DNA of 64,000 nucleotides from Mumia sp050632745 (GCF_050632745.1 NZ_JBODSD010000001.1:1851794-1915793), one strand, 5' to 3'. Positions 21,258 to 30,650 are shown, numbered from the stretch's first letter. Notes: generated by a model from the sequence alone, not told the origin. Made by a program: numbers and translations.

Positions 21258-21929
21258 ATGGGCCTGCGCATCTCGCCGAGCATCCTCTCCGCCGACTTCG
21301 CCAACCTCGAGCGCGAGGTGACGCGGATCGCCAACGCCGACTGGCTGCACGTCGACGTGATGGACAACCACTTCGTCCCCAACCTCACGCTGGGCCTCCC
21401 TGTCCTCGAGGCGATCGACAAGGTCACCGCCACGCCGATCGACGCCCACCTGATGATCGAGGACCCGGACCGCTGGGCGCCGGCGTACGCCGAGGCCGGT
21501 GCCCGCAGCGTGACCTTCCACGTCGAGGCGGCAGCGGCGCCCGTGCGGCTCGCCCGCGAGCTGCGCGCGAAGGACGCCCGCGCGTCGATGGCGCTGAAGC
21601 CGGCGACACCGATCGAGCCGTACGAGGATCTCCTCCCCGAGCTCGACATGGTCCTGCTGATGACGGTCGAGCCGGGCTTCGGCGGGCAGGCGTTCCTCGA
21701 CATCATGCTGCCGAAGATCCGCCGGACGCGGGCGCTCCTCGACAAGCACGGCGGCGACATCTGGCTGCAGGTCGACGGCGGCGTCTCCGCGAGCACGATC
21801 GAGCGCTGTGCGGAGGCCGGCGCCGACACCTTCGTCGCGGGCTCCGCGGTGTTCGGCGCGGACGATCCCGCGGCCATGGTGGACCAGCTGCGCGACCAGG
21901 CTGCGGCGGCCACGCACCGGGAGGCCTGA
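21258..21929 (+). CDS. rpe: Ribulose-phosphate 3-epimerase
   Basis: Interconverts ribulose 5-phosphate and xylulose 5-phosphate in the pentose phosphate pathway. The 223-residue TIM barrel shows SPSILSADFANLEREV, the metal and substrate residues in HVDVMDNHFVPNLTLG, DAHLMIEDP, MTVEPGFGGQAF and QVDGGVS. The pathway also supplies ribulose 5-phosphate for ribBA in the operon that follows. TAGCCT ends seven bases before the ATG with no ribosome-binding site, giving a probable leaderless transcript back-to-back with the SDR promoter. It is followed by the FMN riboswitch, so it is a separate unit from ribD. Confidence 0.97.
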   Translation: MGLRISPSILSADFANLEREVTRIANADWLHVDVMDNHFVPNLTLGLPVLEAIDKVTATPIDAHLMIEDPDRWAPAYAEAGARSVTFHVEAAAAPVRLARELRAKDARASMALKPATPIEPYEDLLPELDMVLLMTVEPGFGGQAFLDIMLPKIRRTRALLDKHGGDIWLQVDGGVSASTIERCAEAGADTFVAGSAVFGADDPAAMVDQLRDQAAAATHREA

Positions 21930-21983
21930 CGCCCGCGTCGTCCCACAGGACGGACCCCGACCCGCGCTGCTCGCCCACGCTCG

Positions 21984-21989
21984 TACACT
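21984..21989 (+). promoter_or_regulatory. -10 element upstream of the FMN riboswitch
   Basis: TACACT lies about 16 nt before the first base of the riboswitch P1 stem. A start a few bases beyond it would give an RNA that begins just before the aptamer. No strong -35 hexamer is visible. Confidence 0.4.
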
Positions 21990-22004
21990 GGGCTCAAGAG
22001 CATT

Positions 22005-22131
22005 GCGTGCTCCGGGGTCGGTGCAATTCCGAGCCGGCGGTGACAGTCCGCGACCCAGAAGCCTTCGGGTGACTGGTTGACCTGGTGGAACTCCAGGACC
22101 GACGGTGAAAGTCCGGATGGGAGGATCGCGC
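22005..22131 (+). ncRNA. FMN riboswitch (RFN element)
   Basis: The conserved RFN blocks are present in order: GGGGTCGGTG, AATTCCGAGCCGGCGGT, ACAGTCCGCGA, then CCGACGGTGAAAGTCCGG and ATGGGAGGA. P1 can form between 22005-22013 and 22120-22131. RFN aptamers bind flavin mononucleotide and repress riboflavin genes, which matches the following ribD-ribE-ribM-ribBA-ribH. About 96 nt separate the aptamer from the ribD start. I see no clear terminator with a T-tract there, so control is more likely translational, or by another mechanism that I cannot resolve. Confidence 0.96.
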
Positions 22132-22227
22132 AAACACCTCTGCCGTGGGACGACGCCGTCCGTCGCGGTGGGGGCGTTCGTCTCGTCGACCCCGGAGCCC
22201 GCGTCATGACGACGGAAGGGCGGTCCG

Positions 22228-23277
22228 GTGGCCGATCACCACGAGCTGGCGGCGATGCGCCGCGCGCTCGACGCCGCGCGCGAGGCGGTCGCGAACGCGC
22301 TGCCCAACCCGCGGGTCGGCTGCGTGCTGCTCGACCCGCAAGGCACGGTCGTCGCGGTGGGAGCCCATCGCGGCCCGGGTACGCCGCACGCCGAGGTCGA
22401 CGCGCTGACCCGCGCAGGCGCCGCCGCGCGGGGCGCCACCGCGGTCGTGACCCTCGAGCCGTGCAACCACACCGGCCGTACGGGTCCGTGCTCGGAGGCG
22501 CTGATCGCTGCCGGGGTCACCCGGGTCGTGTACGCGGCCGACGACCCGAACCCGCTCGCCGCGGGCGGTGCCGCGCGGCTGCGTACGGCGGGGGTCGACG
22601 TCGAGGGCGGCGTGCTCGCCGACGAGGCGGAGCGGGTGAACGTCGCGTGGACCCACGCCGTACGCACCGGACGCCCCTACGTCACGTGGAAGCTCGCGGC
22701 GACGCTGGACGGCCGCAGCGCCGCCGCCGACGGGTCGAGCCGCTGGATCACCGGCCCCGACGCACGCCTCGACGTCCAGCGCCTGCGCAGCGCCTGCGAC
22801 GCGATCCTCGTCGGCACCGGCACCGTGGTCGCCGACGACCCGCGGCTCACGCTGCGCGACGACGAGGACGCCCCTCTCCCGTACGAGGTGCAGCCCACCC
22901 GCGTCGTGATGGGGGAGCGCGCGATCGCACCGGACGCCCGGGTACGCGACGACGAGGCGCCGTTCCTGCACCTGGCGACCCGTGACGTCGACGTCGCCCT
23001 CGCCACGCTGGCCGAGCGCGAGATCCGCCATGTCTGGCTCGAGGGCGGTCCGCGTCTCGCGGGCGCATTCCTCGCCGCCGGTCGGGTCGACGAGGTCGTG
23101 GCGTACCTCGCGCCGGCCCTGCTCGGTGCCGGGGCCACCGCCCTGAGCGGGACGGGCATCGAGACCATCGCCGACACCCTCCGGCTCGACCTCGTCGACG
23201 TCACCCGGATCGGCCCCGACGTGCGGCTGACCGCCCATCCCCGGAGGGCCGTACCCACCAGGAAGGAAGGCTCCTGA
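22228..23277 (+). CDS. ribD: Riboflavin biosynthesis deaminase/reductase RibD
   Basis: Bifunctional enzyme of riboflavin synthesis: deaminates the pyrimidine product of GTP cyclohydrolase II and reduces its ribosyl chain with NADPH. The 349-residue protein has an N-terminal cytidine-deaminase-type zinc domain with HAE at His54 and the cysteines 79 and 88 in PCNHTGRTGPC. The C-terminal reductase domain (from about 147) contains TWKLAATLDGR, SRWITG and VGTGTVVADDP. The GTG has GGAAGGG seven bases upstream. It is the first gene after the FMN riboswitch and shares one base with the ribE start. Confidence 0.96.
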   Translation: MADHHELAAMRRALDAAREAVANALPNPRVGCVLLDPQGTVVAVGAHRGPGTPHAEVDALTRAGAAARGATAVVTLEPCNHTGRTGPCSEALIAAGVTRVVYAADDPNPLAAGGAARLRTAGVDVEGGVLADEAERVNVAWTHAVRTGRPYVTWKLAATLDGRSAAADGSSRWITGPDARLDVQRLRSACDAILVGTGTVVADDPRLTLRDDEDAPLPYEVQPTRVVMGERAIAPDARVRDDEAPFLHLATRDVDVALATLAEREIRHVWLEGGPRLAGAFLAAGRVDEVVAYLAPALLGAGATALSGTGIETIADTLRLDLVDVTRIGPDVRLTAHPRRAVPTRKEGS

Positions 23278-23882
23278 TGTTCACCGGAATCGTGGAGGAG
23301 CTCGGCAGCATCGCCGGCATCGAGGAGCAGGACGACGCGATCCGGCTCACGGTGCGCGGCCCGCTGGTCGTCTCCGACGCCGGGCACGGCGACTCGATCG
23401 CCGTCAACGGCTGCTGCCTGACCGTCACCGACCACGACGCGGAGACGTTCACCGTCGACGTGATGAAGGAGTCGCTCGACAAGACCTCCCTCGGCGCACT
23501 CGCGGTCGGGGACCCGGTCAACCTCGAGCGCGCGATGCGGGCCGACGGCCGGTTCGGCGGACACGTGGTCCAGGGCCACGTCGACGGCACCGGCACGATC
23601 TCCGCCCGCACACCGAGCGAGCACTGGGAGGTCGTCTCCGTCGCGTACCCGTCCGAGCTCGGACGCTACCTCGTCGCGAAGGGTTCGATCACGGTCGACG
23701 GCACGTCGCTCACGGTCGTCGACGTGGACGACGAGACCTTCACCGTCTCGCTGATCCCGACCACGCTCGCCGCAACCACGCTCGGCACGAAGCAGCCCGG
23801 CGACCCCGTGAACCTCGAGGTCGACGTGCTCGCGAAGTACGTCGAGAAGATGCTCGCCTCGGGCGGAGGCGAGCGCGCATGA
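23277..23882 (+). CDS. ribE: Riboflavin synthase alpha chain
   Basis: Dismutates two lumazine molecules to riboflavin plus a pyrimidine. The 201-residue protein has two tandem lumazine-binding beta-barrel domains. The first opens with MFTGIVEELG and contains DSIAVNGCCLTV; the second repeats the pattern with VDGTSLTVV. GGHVVQGHVDG marks the inter-domain motif. The ATG overlaps the ribD stop by one base (TGATG) and its stop overlaps the ribM ATG by four. The name follows Bacillus usage; the enterobacterial name is ribC. Confidence 0.96.
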   Translation: MFTGIVEELGSIAGIEEQDDAIRLTVRGPLVVSDAGHGDSIAVNGCCLTVTDHDAETFTVDVMKESLDKTSLGALAVGDPVNLERAMRADGRFGGHVVQGHVDGTGTISARTPSEHWEVVSVAYPSELGRYLVAKGSITVDGTSLTVVDVDDETFTVSLIPTTLAATTLGTKQPGDPVNLEVDVLAKYVEKMLASGGGERA

Positions 23883-24570
23883 GTCTCCTCGCCGACCTGT
23901 ACGACGCCCATCTGACGATCGGCGGGCACGCGATCGCGTGGCGCGAGATCGTCGGCAACGGCTTCGGGCTCGCGTCCGCCATCGGCGGCATGCGGCGCAA
24001 GGTGTGGGCGTGGCCGGTCGGCATCGTCGGCAACGTGCTGCTGTTCACGGTCTTCGTCGGCACCGCTCTCGGCGGCCAGGGTGCGCCGCTGTTCGGGCAG
24101 GCGGCACGGCAGGTGTTCTTCATCGCGGTGTCGGTGTACGGCTGGTACCGCTGGCGCAGCACGCGCAGCGCACCGGACGCACCCGCCGTCGTCCCGCGCT
24201 GGGCGACGCACCGCGAGCGCGCGGCGTACCTCGTCGCCGGCCTCGTCGGCGTCGTCTTCTGCGCGTGGCTCTTCACGCAGGTGGGCGCGGGATGGCCGGC
24301 TCCGGACTGGTACTACGTCGCCGACGCGTGGATCTTCGTCGGCTCCATCCTCGCGACCTTCGCGATGGCGCGCGGGTGGGTCGACTTCTGGCTCGTGTGG
24401 ATCGCCGTCGACCTCGTCGGCGTCCCCGAGCTCATCTACTTCAAGTACTACCCCTCGGCGGCGCTGTACGCGGTCTACGCGGGCTTCGTCGTCTGGGGCT
24501 TTGTGGTGTGGCTGCGTGCGGCTCGCGACGAGGCACCGAGGGTGGACCGACAGGAGACGGAGGCAGTGGC

Positions 24571-24574
<4 letters not shown>
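23879..24574 (+). CDS. ribM: PnuC-family membrane transporter, probable riboflavin importer RibM
   Basis: A 231-residue integral membrane protein of the PnuC family, with about six to seven hydrophobic helices. Family motifs include the N-terminal EIVGNGFGLASAIGGMRRKVWAWPVGIVGN, of which I cite WPVGIVGN, and the aromatic WYRWR. PnuC itself imports nicotinamide riboside. Family members inside FMN-riboswitch operons of Corynebacterium and Streptomyces are riboflavin transporters called RibM. The position here, between ribE and ribBA with 4-nt overlaps on both sides and under the FMN riboswitch, makes RibM the better call. Substrate specificity is inferred from context. Confidence 0.85.
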
Positions 24575-25895
<1,321 letters not shown>

Positions 25896-25899
<4 letters not shown>

Positions 25900-26369
25900 G
25901 CGGACAGGGGTCCCCGGACCTGGCGAGCACCGACGGACGTGACCTGAAGGTCGCGATCGTCGCCTCGTCGTGGCACACCGTCGTGATGGACGGCCTCATC
26001 GGCGGGACGACCAAGGCGCTCGCCGAGATGGGCTGCCCCGAGCCGACGCTCGTCCGCGTGCCCGGGTCGTTCGAGCTGCCGCCGGTCGTGCAGGCGTACG
26101 CCCGCAGCGGGTACGACGCCGTCGTCGCGCTCGGCGTCGTGATCCGTGGCGGCACGCCGCACTTCGAGTACGTGTGCCAGGCCGCGACCGACGGACTGTC
26201 GCGGGTCGCGCTCGAGACCGGCGTCCCGGTCGGCTTCGGACTGCTGACCTGCGACGACGAGGACCAGGCACTGGACCGGGCGGGGCTCGCCGACAGCCGT
26301 GAGGACAAGGGGCGTGAGGCGGCACAGGCAGCCGTCGCGACGGCTCGCGTCCTCGCCTCGGTACGCTAG
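25896..26369 (+). CDS. ribH: 6,7-dimethyl-8-ribityllumazine synthase
   Basis: Condenses the pyrimidine and butanone precursors to lumazine, forming large capsid-like oligomers in many bacteria. The 157-residue protein has the conserved blocks VAIVASSWHTVVMDGLI (phosphate and substrate binding), VRVPGSFELP, ALGVVIRGGTPHFEYV and GVPVGFGLLTCDDEDQA, the last being the active-site loop. Its ATG overlaps the ribBA stop. It closes the riboflavin operon; a -10-like TACGCT inside its last codons probably serves hisE. Confidence 0.97.
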
Positions 26370-26375
26370 GCCCCG

Positions 26376-26639
26376 ATGAAGACCTTCGACGCGCTCTTCG
26401 CTGAGCTGAGCGACAAGGCGGTGAGCCGCCCCGAGGGCTCGCGCACCGTCGCCGAGCTCGACGGCGGTGTCCACACGATCGGCAAGAAGCTGGTCGAGGA
26501 GGCCGCCGAGTCGTGGATGGCGGCCGAGCACGAGACCCCGGAGCGGGCGGCCGAGGAGCTCAGCCAGCTGCTCTACCACGTGCAGGTGATGATGCTGGCC
26601 AAGGGACTGACGCTGGACGACGTCTACGCGCATCTGTGA
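26376..26639 (+). CDS. hisE: Phosphoribosyl-ATP pyrophosphohydrolase
   Basis: Second step of histidine synthesis: hydrolyses PR-ATP to PR-AMP. The 87-residue protein is a stand-alone HisE of the MazG-like fold. The metal-binding acidic residues lie in KKLVEEAAESWMAAEHE and ERAAEELSQLLYHVQVMM. The ATG follows TACGCT by eight bases without a ribosome-binding site, suggesting a leaderless start, though read-through from ribH six bases upstream is possible. hisE next to hisG is the usual actinobacterial order. Confidence 0.95.
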   Translation: MKTFDALFAELSDKAVSRPEGSRTVAELDGGVHTIGKKLVEEAAESWMAAEHETPERAAEELSQLLYHVQVMMLAKGLTLDDVYAHL

Positions 26640-26668
26640 CGGGCAAGCCGCCCCGTCGCCCTTGCCCG
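26640..26668 (+). terminator. Hairpin between hisE and hisG
   Basis: CGGGCAAG (26640-26647) and CTTGCCCG (26661-26668) form an 8-bp stem beginning directly after the hisE stop. No T-tract follows, so partial termination or an mRNA end-stabiliser are both possible. Confidence 0.4.
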
Positions 26669-26739
26669 TGCCCTCGACCCCAGACGTCCGCCGGGCCCCG
26701 TCGCCCGGCGAGCACCAGAACCGAACCGGGAAGACCGCC

Positions 26740-27585
26740 ATGCTGAAAGTCGCCGTACCCAACAAGGGCTCGCTGTCGGAGTCCGCTGCCCAGATGCTCG
26801 TCGAGGCGGGATACCGCCAGCGCCGCAGCAGCCGGGACCTCGTCACCCTCGACGCCGACAACGACGTCGAGTTCTTCTACCTCCGTCCGCGCGACATCGC
26901 GATCTACGTGGGGGAGGGCACGCTCGACGTCGGCTTCACCGGCCGCGACCTGCTGCTCGACTCCGGTGCCGCGGCCGACGAGGTGCTGTCCCTGGGCTTC
27001 GGAGCCTCGAGCTTCCACTTCGCCGCGCCGGTCGGCGCACTGAGCACCCTCGACGACCTCCGCGGCCGCACGATCGCCACCTCGTACCCCACCGTGGTGC
27101 GCGCGTGGCTGGACGAGCGCGGCCTCGACGCGAAGGTGATCCGCCTCGACGGCGCCGTCGAGTCGTCGGTACGCCTCGGCGTGGCCGACCTGATCGCGGA
27201 CGTGGTCGAGACCGGGTCCACGCTGCGGCAGGCCGGCCTCGAGATCGTGGGCGAGCCGATCCTCGCCTCGGAGGCGGTCGTGATCCGTCCGAAGGACCGT
27301 CCGGCGCCGGAGGGCTTCGCGGTGTTCGAGCGCCGCCTGCAGGGCGTCCTGGTCGCGCGGACCTACGTGATGATGGACTACGACATCCGCGTCGAGCAGG
27401 TCGAGGCCGCGGTGGCGCTGACCCCCGGCATCGAGTCGCCGACGGTGTCGCCCCTTCATCGGGAAGGGTGGGTCGCGGTCCGCTCGATGGTGCCTCGCGA
27501 CGCCGCCCAGAAGGTCATGGACGAGCTGTGGGCGCTGGGCGCACGCGGGACGCTGGTCACCGACATCCTGGCGTGCCGGCTGTGA
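26740..27585 (+). CDS. hisG: ATP phosphoribosyltransferase (long form)
   Basis: First and feedback-controlled step of histidine synthesis, from ATP and PRPP. At 281 residues this is the long, HisZ-independent form with a C-terminal ACT-like histidine-binding domain (from about 210). Conserved parts are MLKVAVPNKGSL at the N-terminus, FLRPRDIAIYVGEGTLDVGFTGRDLL (cited in part: TGRDLL) and DLIADVVETGSTL for PRPP. The ATG at 26740 gives this canonical start; the upstream in-frame ATG at 26662 would add a Pro-rich, unlikely N-terminus. The stop overlaps the following GTG. Confidence 0.96.
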   Translation: MLKVAVPNKGSLSESAAQMLVEAGYRQRRSSRDLVTLDADNDVEFFYLRPRDIAIYVGEGTLDVGFTGRDLLLDSGAAADEVLSLGFGASSFHFAAPVGALSTLDDLRGRTIATSYPTVVRAWLDERGLDAKVIRLDGAVESSVRLGVADLIADVVETGSTLRQAGLEIVGEPILASEAVVIRPKDRPAPEGFAVFERRLQGVLVARTYVMMDYDIRVEQVEAAVALTPGIESPTVSPLHREGWVAVRSMVPRDAAQKVMDELWALGARGTLVTDILACRL

Positions 27586-28043
27586 GCTCCGACGCGCCCC
27601 GCGACGTGCCGGCCGACGGGCGGCGGGTCTTCCGTCCGGTCGGCCCCCGCGTCGTCGCCGTCGTGGCGATCCTCTGCCTGTGGGTGCTGTTCTTCGCGAT
27701 CGCGCTGACGCTGCCGGCGGAGGTGCGTTCGCAGTTCACGTGGCTCCAGACCGGGACCCTCGTCCTGTTCCTCCTGGTCTCCGACGCCGTGCTCTGGGGG
27801 ATCGGGCGCAGCCGCGTGATCGCCGACGACGACGGCGTGCACGTCCGCAACGGCTACCGGTCCCACCATCTGCGGTGGTCGGAGATCGTGGACGTCTCGT
27901 TCTCGTCGGGGTCCCCGTGGCCGTCGTTGGAGACCCGCGACGACCGGCGGATCATGATGATCGGCATCCCGGCGTCGGACGGTCCGCGGGCACGCGACGC
28001 CGTCTGGTACCTGCGCGAGCGGATCCTCGAAGCCGGCCGGTGA
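27582..28043 (+). CDS. Membrane protein with bacterial PH-like domain
   Basis: A 153-residue protein with two hydrophobic segments (about residues 25-45 and 57-75) and a C-terminal cytosolic domain of PH-like type, recognisable from VIADDDGVHVRNGYRSHHLRW and the short basic strand pattern. The GTG overlaps the hisG stop by 4 nt, so it is translated with hisG. Similar membrane PH-domain genes follow hisG in other actinobacteria. The function is unknown and I see no catalytic residues. A strong inverted repeat downstream ends the unit. Confidence 0.8.
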   Translation: MSSDAPRDVPADGRRVFRPVGPRVVAVVAILCLWVLFFAIALTLPAEVRSQFTWLQTGTLVLFLLVSDAVLWGIGRSRVIADDDGVHVRNGYRSHHLRWSEIVDVSFSSGSPWPSLETRDDRRIMMIGIPASDGPRARDAVWYLRERILEAGR

Positions 28044-28094
28044 CGCGGGTGTGACCCCTGCGCGTCGGTGACGCGGGTCTGACCCCTGCGCGTC
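28039..28094. repeat. 28-bp tandem duplication after the PH-domain gene
   Basis: Two adjacent 28-bp units begin at 28039 and 28067 and differ at one base (GTGTGACC versus GTCTGACC). The first unit contains the stop codon of the PH-domain gene. Confidence 0.85.
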
Positions 28095-28100
28095 GGTTCC

Positions 28101-28135
28101 TCCGTGGTCACCGGCGCGCGTCGGGTGACCACGGA
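28101..28135. terminator. Bidirectional terminator-like inverted repeat
   Basis: TCCGTGGTCACC and GGTGACCACGGA form a perfect 12-bp stem with an 11-nt loop. It lies between the convergent PH-domain gene and the membrane protein at 28175, so it can serve both strands. No T-tract. Confidence 0.65.
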
Positions 28136-28174
28136 CGGACCAACGCGGCGTCGTACGGCGTCGTACGGCGGCGG

Positions 28175-28621
28175 CTACTCGATCCCGTGCCGCCGCAGGA
28201 TGTCCTCGATGTCGGCGAACTCGTCGTCCTCCGCGCCGCCCTTCGCCCGCTTCGCCGGCGCGGCCTTGGCGCCGCCGACCGCAGGCTTCGCGGGCGAGCC
28301 CTTCGACCCGACCGCACGAGCCTTCGTCCGCCCGCGCGAGCCGATGACGATCAGCACGACCGCGACGATGGCCACCGCGATCCCGAGCCAGACGCTCGGG
28401 CGGAAGACGAAGCCCGCCGCCCAGTCCGCGACGGCCGACCCGATGCGGACCACCAGCTTTAGCGCGCCGACGAGCCACAGGGCCCACGGGACCAGCGCCC
28501 AGCCGATCCGACGGACCACCGCCGGACGGTCGCCGGCCTTCCACGCGCGCCACGCGAAGAACCCCGCGATCGCGGAGAGGAGGGCGGCCCAGGGCAGCAA
28601 GGTGACGGCATCGGCGGTCAT
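28175..28621 (-). CDS. Small membrane protein of unknown function
   Basis: A 148-residue protein with three hydrophobic helices (about residues 6-24, 38-58 and 74-92), an Ala/Lys/Pro-rich linker and an acidic-amphipathic C-terminal tail, EFADIEDILRRHGIE. This tail looks like a conserved docking peptide, but I do not recognise the family with confidence. The ATG at 28621 is chosen because it directly precedes the first helix; GGAGG lies near it and CAGACT ends six bases upstream. It is divergent from the SseB-like gene. Confidence 0.72.
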   Translation of the reverse strand: MTADAVTLLPWAALLSAIAGFFAWRAWKAGDRPAVVRRIGWALVPWALWLVGALKLVVRIGSAVADWAAGFVFRPSVWLGIAVAIVAVVLIVIGSRGRTKARAVGSKGSPAKPAVGGAKAAPAKRAKGGAEDDEFADIEDILRRHGIE

Positions 28622-28686
28622 GCCTCCAGTCTGCCCCACGGACCTCGCTCGGGAACCCCCTCGGGCCACCGGTTAGCGTGGAGGAC

Positions 28687-29160
28687 GTGGCATCCCTGGC
28701 TGAACCCGCGTTCCCCGGCGACGACGGCTCCGTCGATCCCGGCCTCGCCGCGGCGCTGACGACGTACGCAGCCGACGGCGACCTCGGGCCGGTGCTGGTC
28801 GCGCTCGACCGGGCGCGGCTGCTCGTCCCCGTCGTCGCGGTGCGCGGGGAGACCGCGGCCGAGGGTGACAAGGAGGCCGACATGGCCACCGTGATGCTGA
28901 CCGGGGCGGACGGCCGTCAGGGCCTGCTCGCGTTCAGCGCGCTCGCGTCGCTCCAGCGCTGGAGACCCGACGCCCGTCCCGTGCCCGTGTGGGCCCGTGA
29001 CGCGGCGCGCGCCGCGCTCGCGGAGGGCGCGACGGCACTGCTGCTCGACCTCGCCGGCCCGGTGCGGGCGGTCGTCGAGACCGAGGACCTCCAGCACCTC
29101 GCGGCCGGCGACGCGCTGGTCGTGGTCGGCGGCTCGTGGGGCTGGACGCGCCAGCCCTGA
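28687..29160 (+). CDS. SseB-family protein
   Basis: A 157-residue cytosolic protein with an SseB N-terminal-type domain. Recognisable blocks are LLVPVVAVRGE near residue 50, DMATVMLTGADGRQGLLAFSALASLQRW and an acidic C-terminal half ending in VVVGGSWGW. Family members are found near infC in actinobacteria; the biochemical role is unknown. I chose GTG at 28687 because TAGCGT ends seven bases before it, the spacing seen at other putative leaderless genes here. A GTG three codons upstream overlaps that hexamer and is less likely. Confidence 0.78.
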   Translation: MASLAEPAFPGDDGSVDPGLAAALTTYAADGDLGPVLVALDRARLLVPVVAVRGETAAEGDKEADMATVMLTGADGRQGLLAFSALASLQRWRPDARPVPVWARDAARAALAEGATALLLDLAGPVRAVVETEDLQHLAAGDALVVVGGSWGWTRQP

Positions 29161-29168
29161 GCGAGGGG

Positions 29169-29462
29169 TCAGCCGGCGGCGCCGGCGACCTTCCACTCGA
29201 TCTTCTTGTCGTCGCGCACGCGGATCTCGACCGTCCCCGAGACGCCTGTCGCGAGGGTCAGACGGCACGTCGCCGTGACGCCGGGCTCCCGCTTGAGGGA
29301 CGCCGGGCAGGTGACGGACTGGACGGACGCGCCGTCGACCTGGCGCTCGTACCCGGTCTTGATGCGCTGCTCGAGGCGCGCTGCGTCGATCGGCTCGCTC
29401 CCGCACGCGGCGAGCAGGGGAGCGGCGCAGCAGACGGCCACGATGCGGACGGGGATCCTCAG
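29169..29462 (-). CDS. DUF4333-type lipoprotein, probable CTG start
   Basis: A small lipoprotein with lipobox LLAAC and a mature domain containing VTCPASLKREPGVTATCRL, the two-cysteine pattern of DUF4333 proteins. The first standard in-frame codon, GTG at 29441, would give MAVCCAAPLLAAC, a signal peptide with no basic n-region. Seven codons upstream a CTG (29462) follows GAGGAG at a spacing of five bases and yields MRIPVRIVAVCC, with two arginines and a normal signal-peptide length (97 residues in total). I therefore favour the CTG start; the GTG remains the alternative. The function is unknown. It is convergent with the SseB-like gene. Confidence 0.75.
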   Translation of the reverse strand: MRIPVRIVAVCCAAPLLAACGSEPIDAARLEQRIKTGYERQVDGASVQSVTCPASLKREPGVTATCRLTLATGVSGTVEIRVRDDKKIEWKVAGAAG

Positions 29463-29510
29463 GGCTGCTCCTCGGTCGTGGTCCCGTGGGGGGCCGGGAC
29501 GCGCGGCAGC

Positions 29511-30584
29511 CTAACAAAGTCCGACGTCGACCGTGATCCGGACCGTGTTGTCGGCGCGGGCGATCCGCGCGAGGAAGCCGGCGCGTCCGATCGTCCGCAG
29601 GACGGCGTCGTTGCCGGGCTGGGTGACGAGGACGACCTCGTCGGCTCCGCCCGCCCGTGCGAGCCGCGCGGCGTGGCGCACGAGGGACGTGCCGACCCCG
29701 CGCCGCTGCCACGCGTCCTCGACGACGACGCCGAGCTCCCAGGTCCCGGGGCTCTCGTCGTCGAGGGGGACGGCCATCGCGTGACCGACGACCACGCGCC
29801 CGGCCTCCGCGACCACCGCCGTACCGCCGACCGGTGCCGCCAGCCGTCGCGCCATCCGGCGATGGATCACACCGGACATCGGCGCGTGGTAGCGGTGGTA
29901 GAGCGTGTCCTCGCTGCACCGGCCGTGGAGGTCCACCAGCAGGGGCACGTCCTCCGGCGTCGCGGGGCGGACGTGCGGGCCCTCCGCCGGGCGGCCGGCA
30001 CGCACGTCCCGCGGCGGGCGCGGGACGGACGTCGCCGGAGCGTCTCGGCGGCTCGCGCCGACCCGCGCGGTCACCGTCGCCGGGCGGGTGGCGAGCGTGT
30101 CGACCAGGTCGATCAGCGCCCGTGCCCGCGCCCGCTCGGCGGGGCTGAAGGGGACGGCGCGGGCGACGGACTCCTCGCCGAACGTGATCGTGTCGTGACC
30201 GGCGTAGTCGGCGACGTCGGGCGGATCGGTCTCGAGCAGGCGCGCGAGCTCCTCGCTCAGGCGGGCGCGCCCGTCGGCGACCCGGGCCGCGGCCTGCAGA
30301 TAGCTGGTCGGGGCGTCGTGCAGCGAGCGGGCCGTGCACCGGGTGACGCTGACCTGCTCCCCGCCGACGGCGACGACGAGCTCGTGGACGCGGACCTCGG
30401 TCCAGCCCTGCCCGACGCTGACGACCAGCTCGTCGGTCACCCCGTCGTGCGACGGGAAGACCTGCAGGCTCAGGATGTTGATGCCGGCCTCGCCGCAGGA
30501 CCGGGCGAGCGACGCGAGGACTCCCGGACGGTCCTTGATGGTGGCGCGGACGCGGTAGAGCAGAGGATCCAGCCTCGCGCGCAC
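29511..30584 (-). CDS. ACT domain - GNAT acetyltransferase fusion protein
   Basis: A 357-residue two-domain protein. Residues about 8-80 form an ACT domain (YRVRATIKDRPGVLASLARS, GINILSLQVFP), a fold that usually binds amino acids. After a helical region and an Arg/Pro-rich linker, a GNAT domain (about 205-350) shows ELGVVVEDAWQRRGVGTSL, with the acetyl-CoA pyrophosphate loop RRGVGT. This suggests an acetyltransferase controlled by an amino acid, perhaps a protein-lysine acetylase. Substrate and ligand are inferred, not shown. The GTG start is the first codon of the conserved ACT region. It is divergent from the infC leader. Confidence 0.85.
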   Translation of the reverse strand: MRARLDPLLYRVRATIKDRPGVLASLARSCGEAGINILSLQVFPSHDGVTDELVVSVGQGWTEVRVHELVVAVGGEQVSVTRCTARSLHDAPTSYLQAAARVADGRARLSEELARLLETDPPDVADYAGHDTITFGEESVARAVPFSPAERARARALIDLVDTLATRPATVTARVGASRRDAPATSVPRPPRDVRAGRPAEGPHVRPATPEDVPLLVDLHGRCSEDTLYHRYHAPMSGVIHRRMARRLAAPVGGTAVVAEAGRVVVGHAMAVPLDDESPGTWELGVVVEDAWQRRGVGTSLVRHAARLARAGGADEVVLVTQPGNDAVLRTIGRAGFLARIARADNTVRITVDVGLC

Positions 30585-30621
30585 GGGTTACCGCACGAGA
30601 TCGTGACGGTTGCCGCGGGAT

Positions 30622-30650
30622 TTCGGTCCCTTCTGGCGGTCTGCTACTGT
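30622..30650 (+). promoter_or_regulatory. Candidate promoter of the infC leader
   Basis: TTCGGT, a 17-nt spacer and TACTGT. Transcription would start near 30657 and leave about 195 nt of untranslated leader before the infC start codon. Confidence 0.55.

Noticed and set aside
22206..22227. ATG at 22206 as an upstream start or leader peptide for ribD
   Set aside because: It is out of frame with ribD and its codons show no conserved peptide; the in-frame GTG with GGAAGGG is better.
28145..28172. Short tandem cgtcgtacgg repeat as a functional site
   Set aside because: Only about two copies of a 10-bp unit made of very common GC-rich words; no symmetry or gene link.
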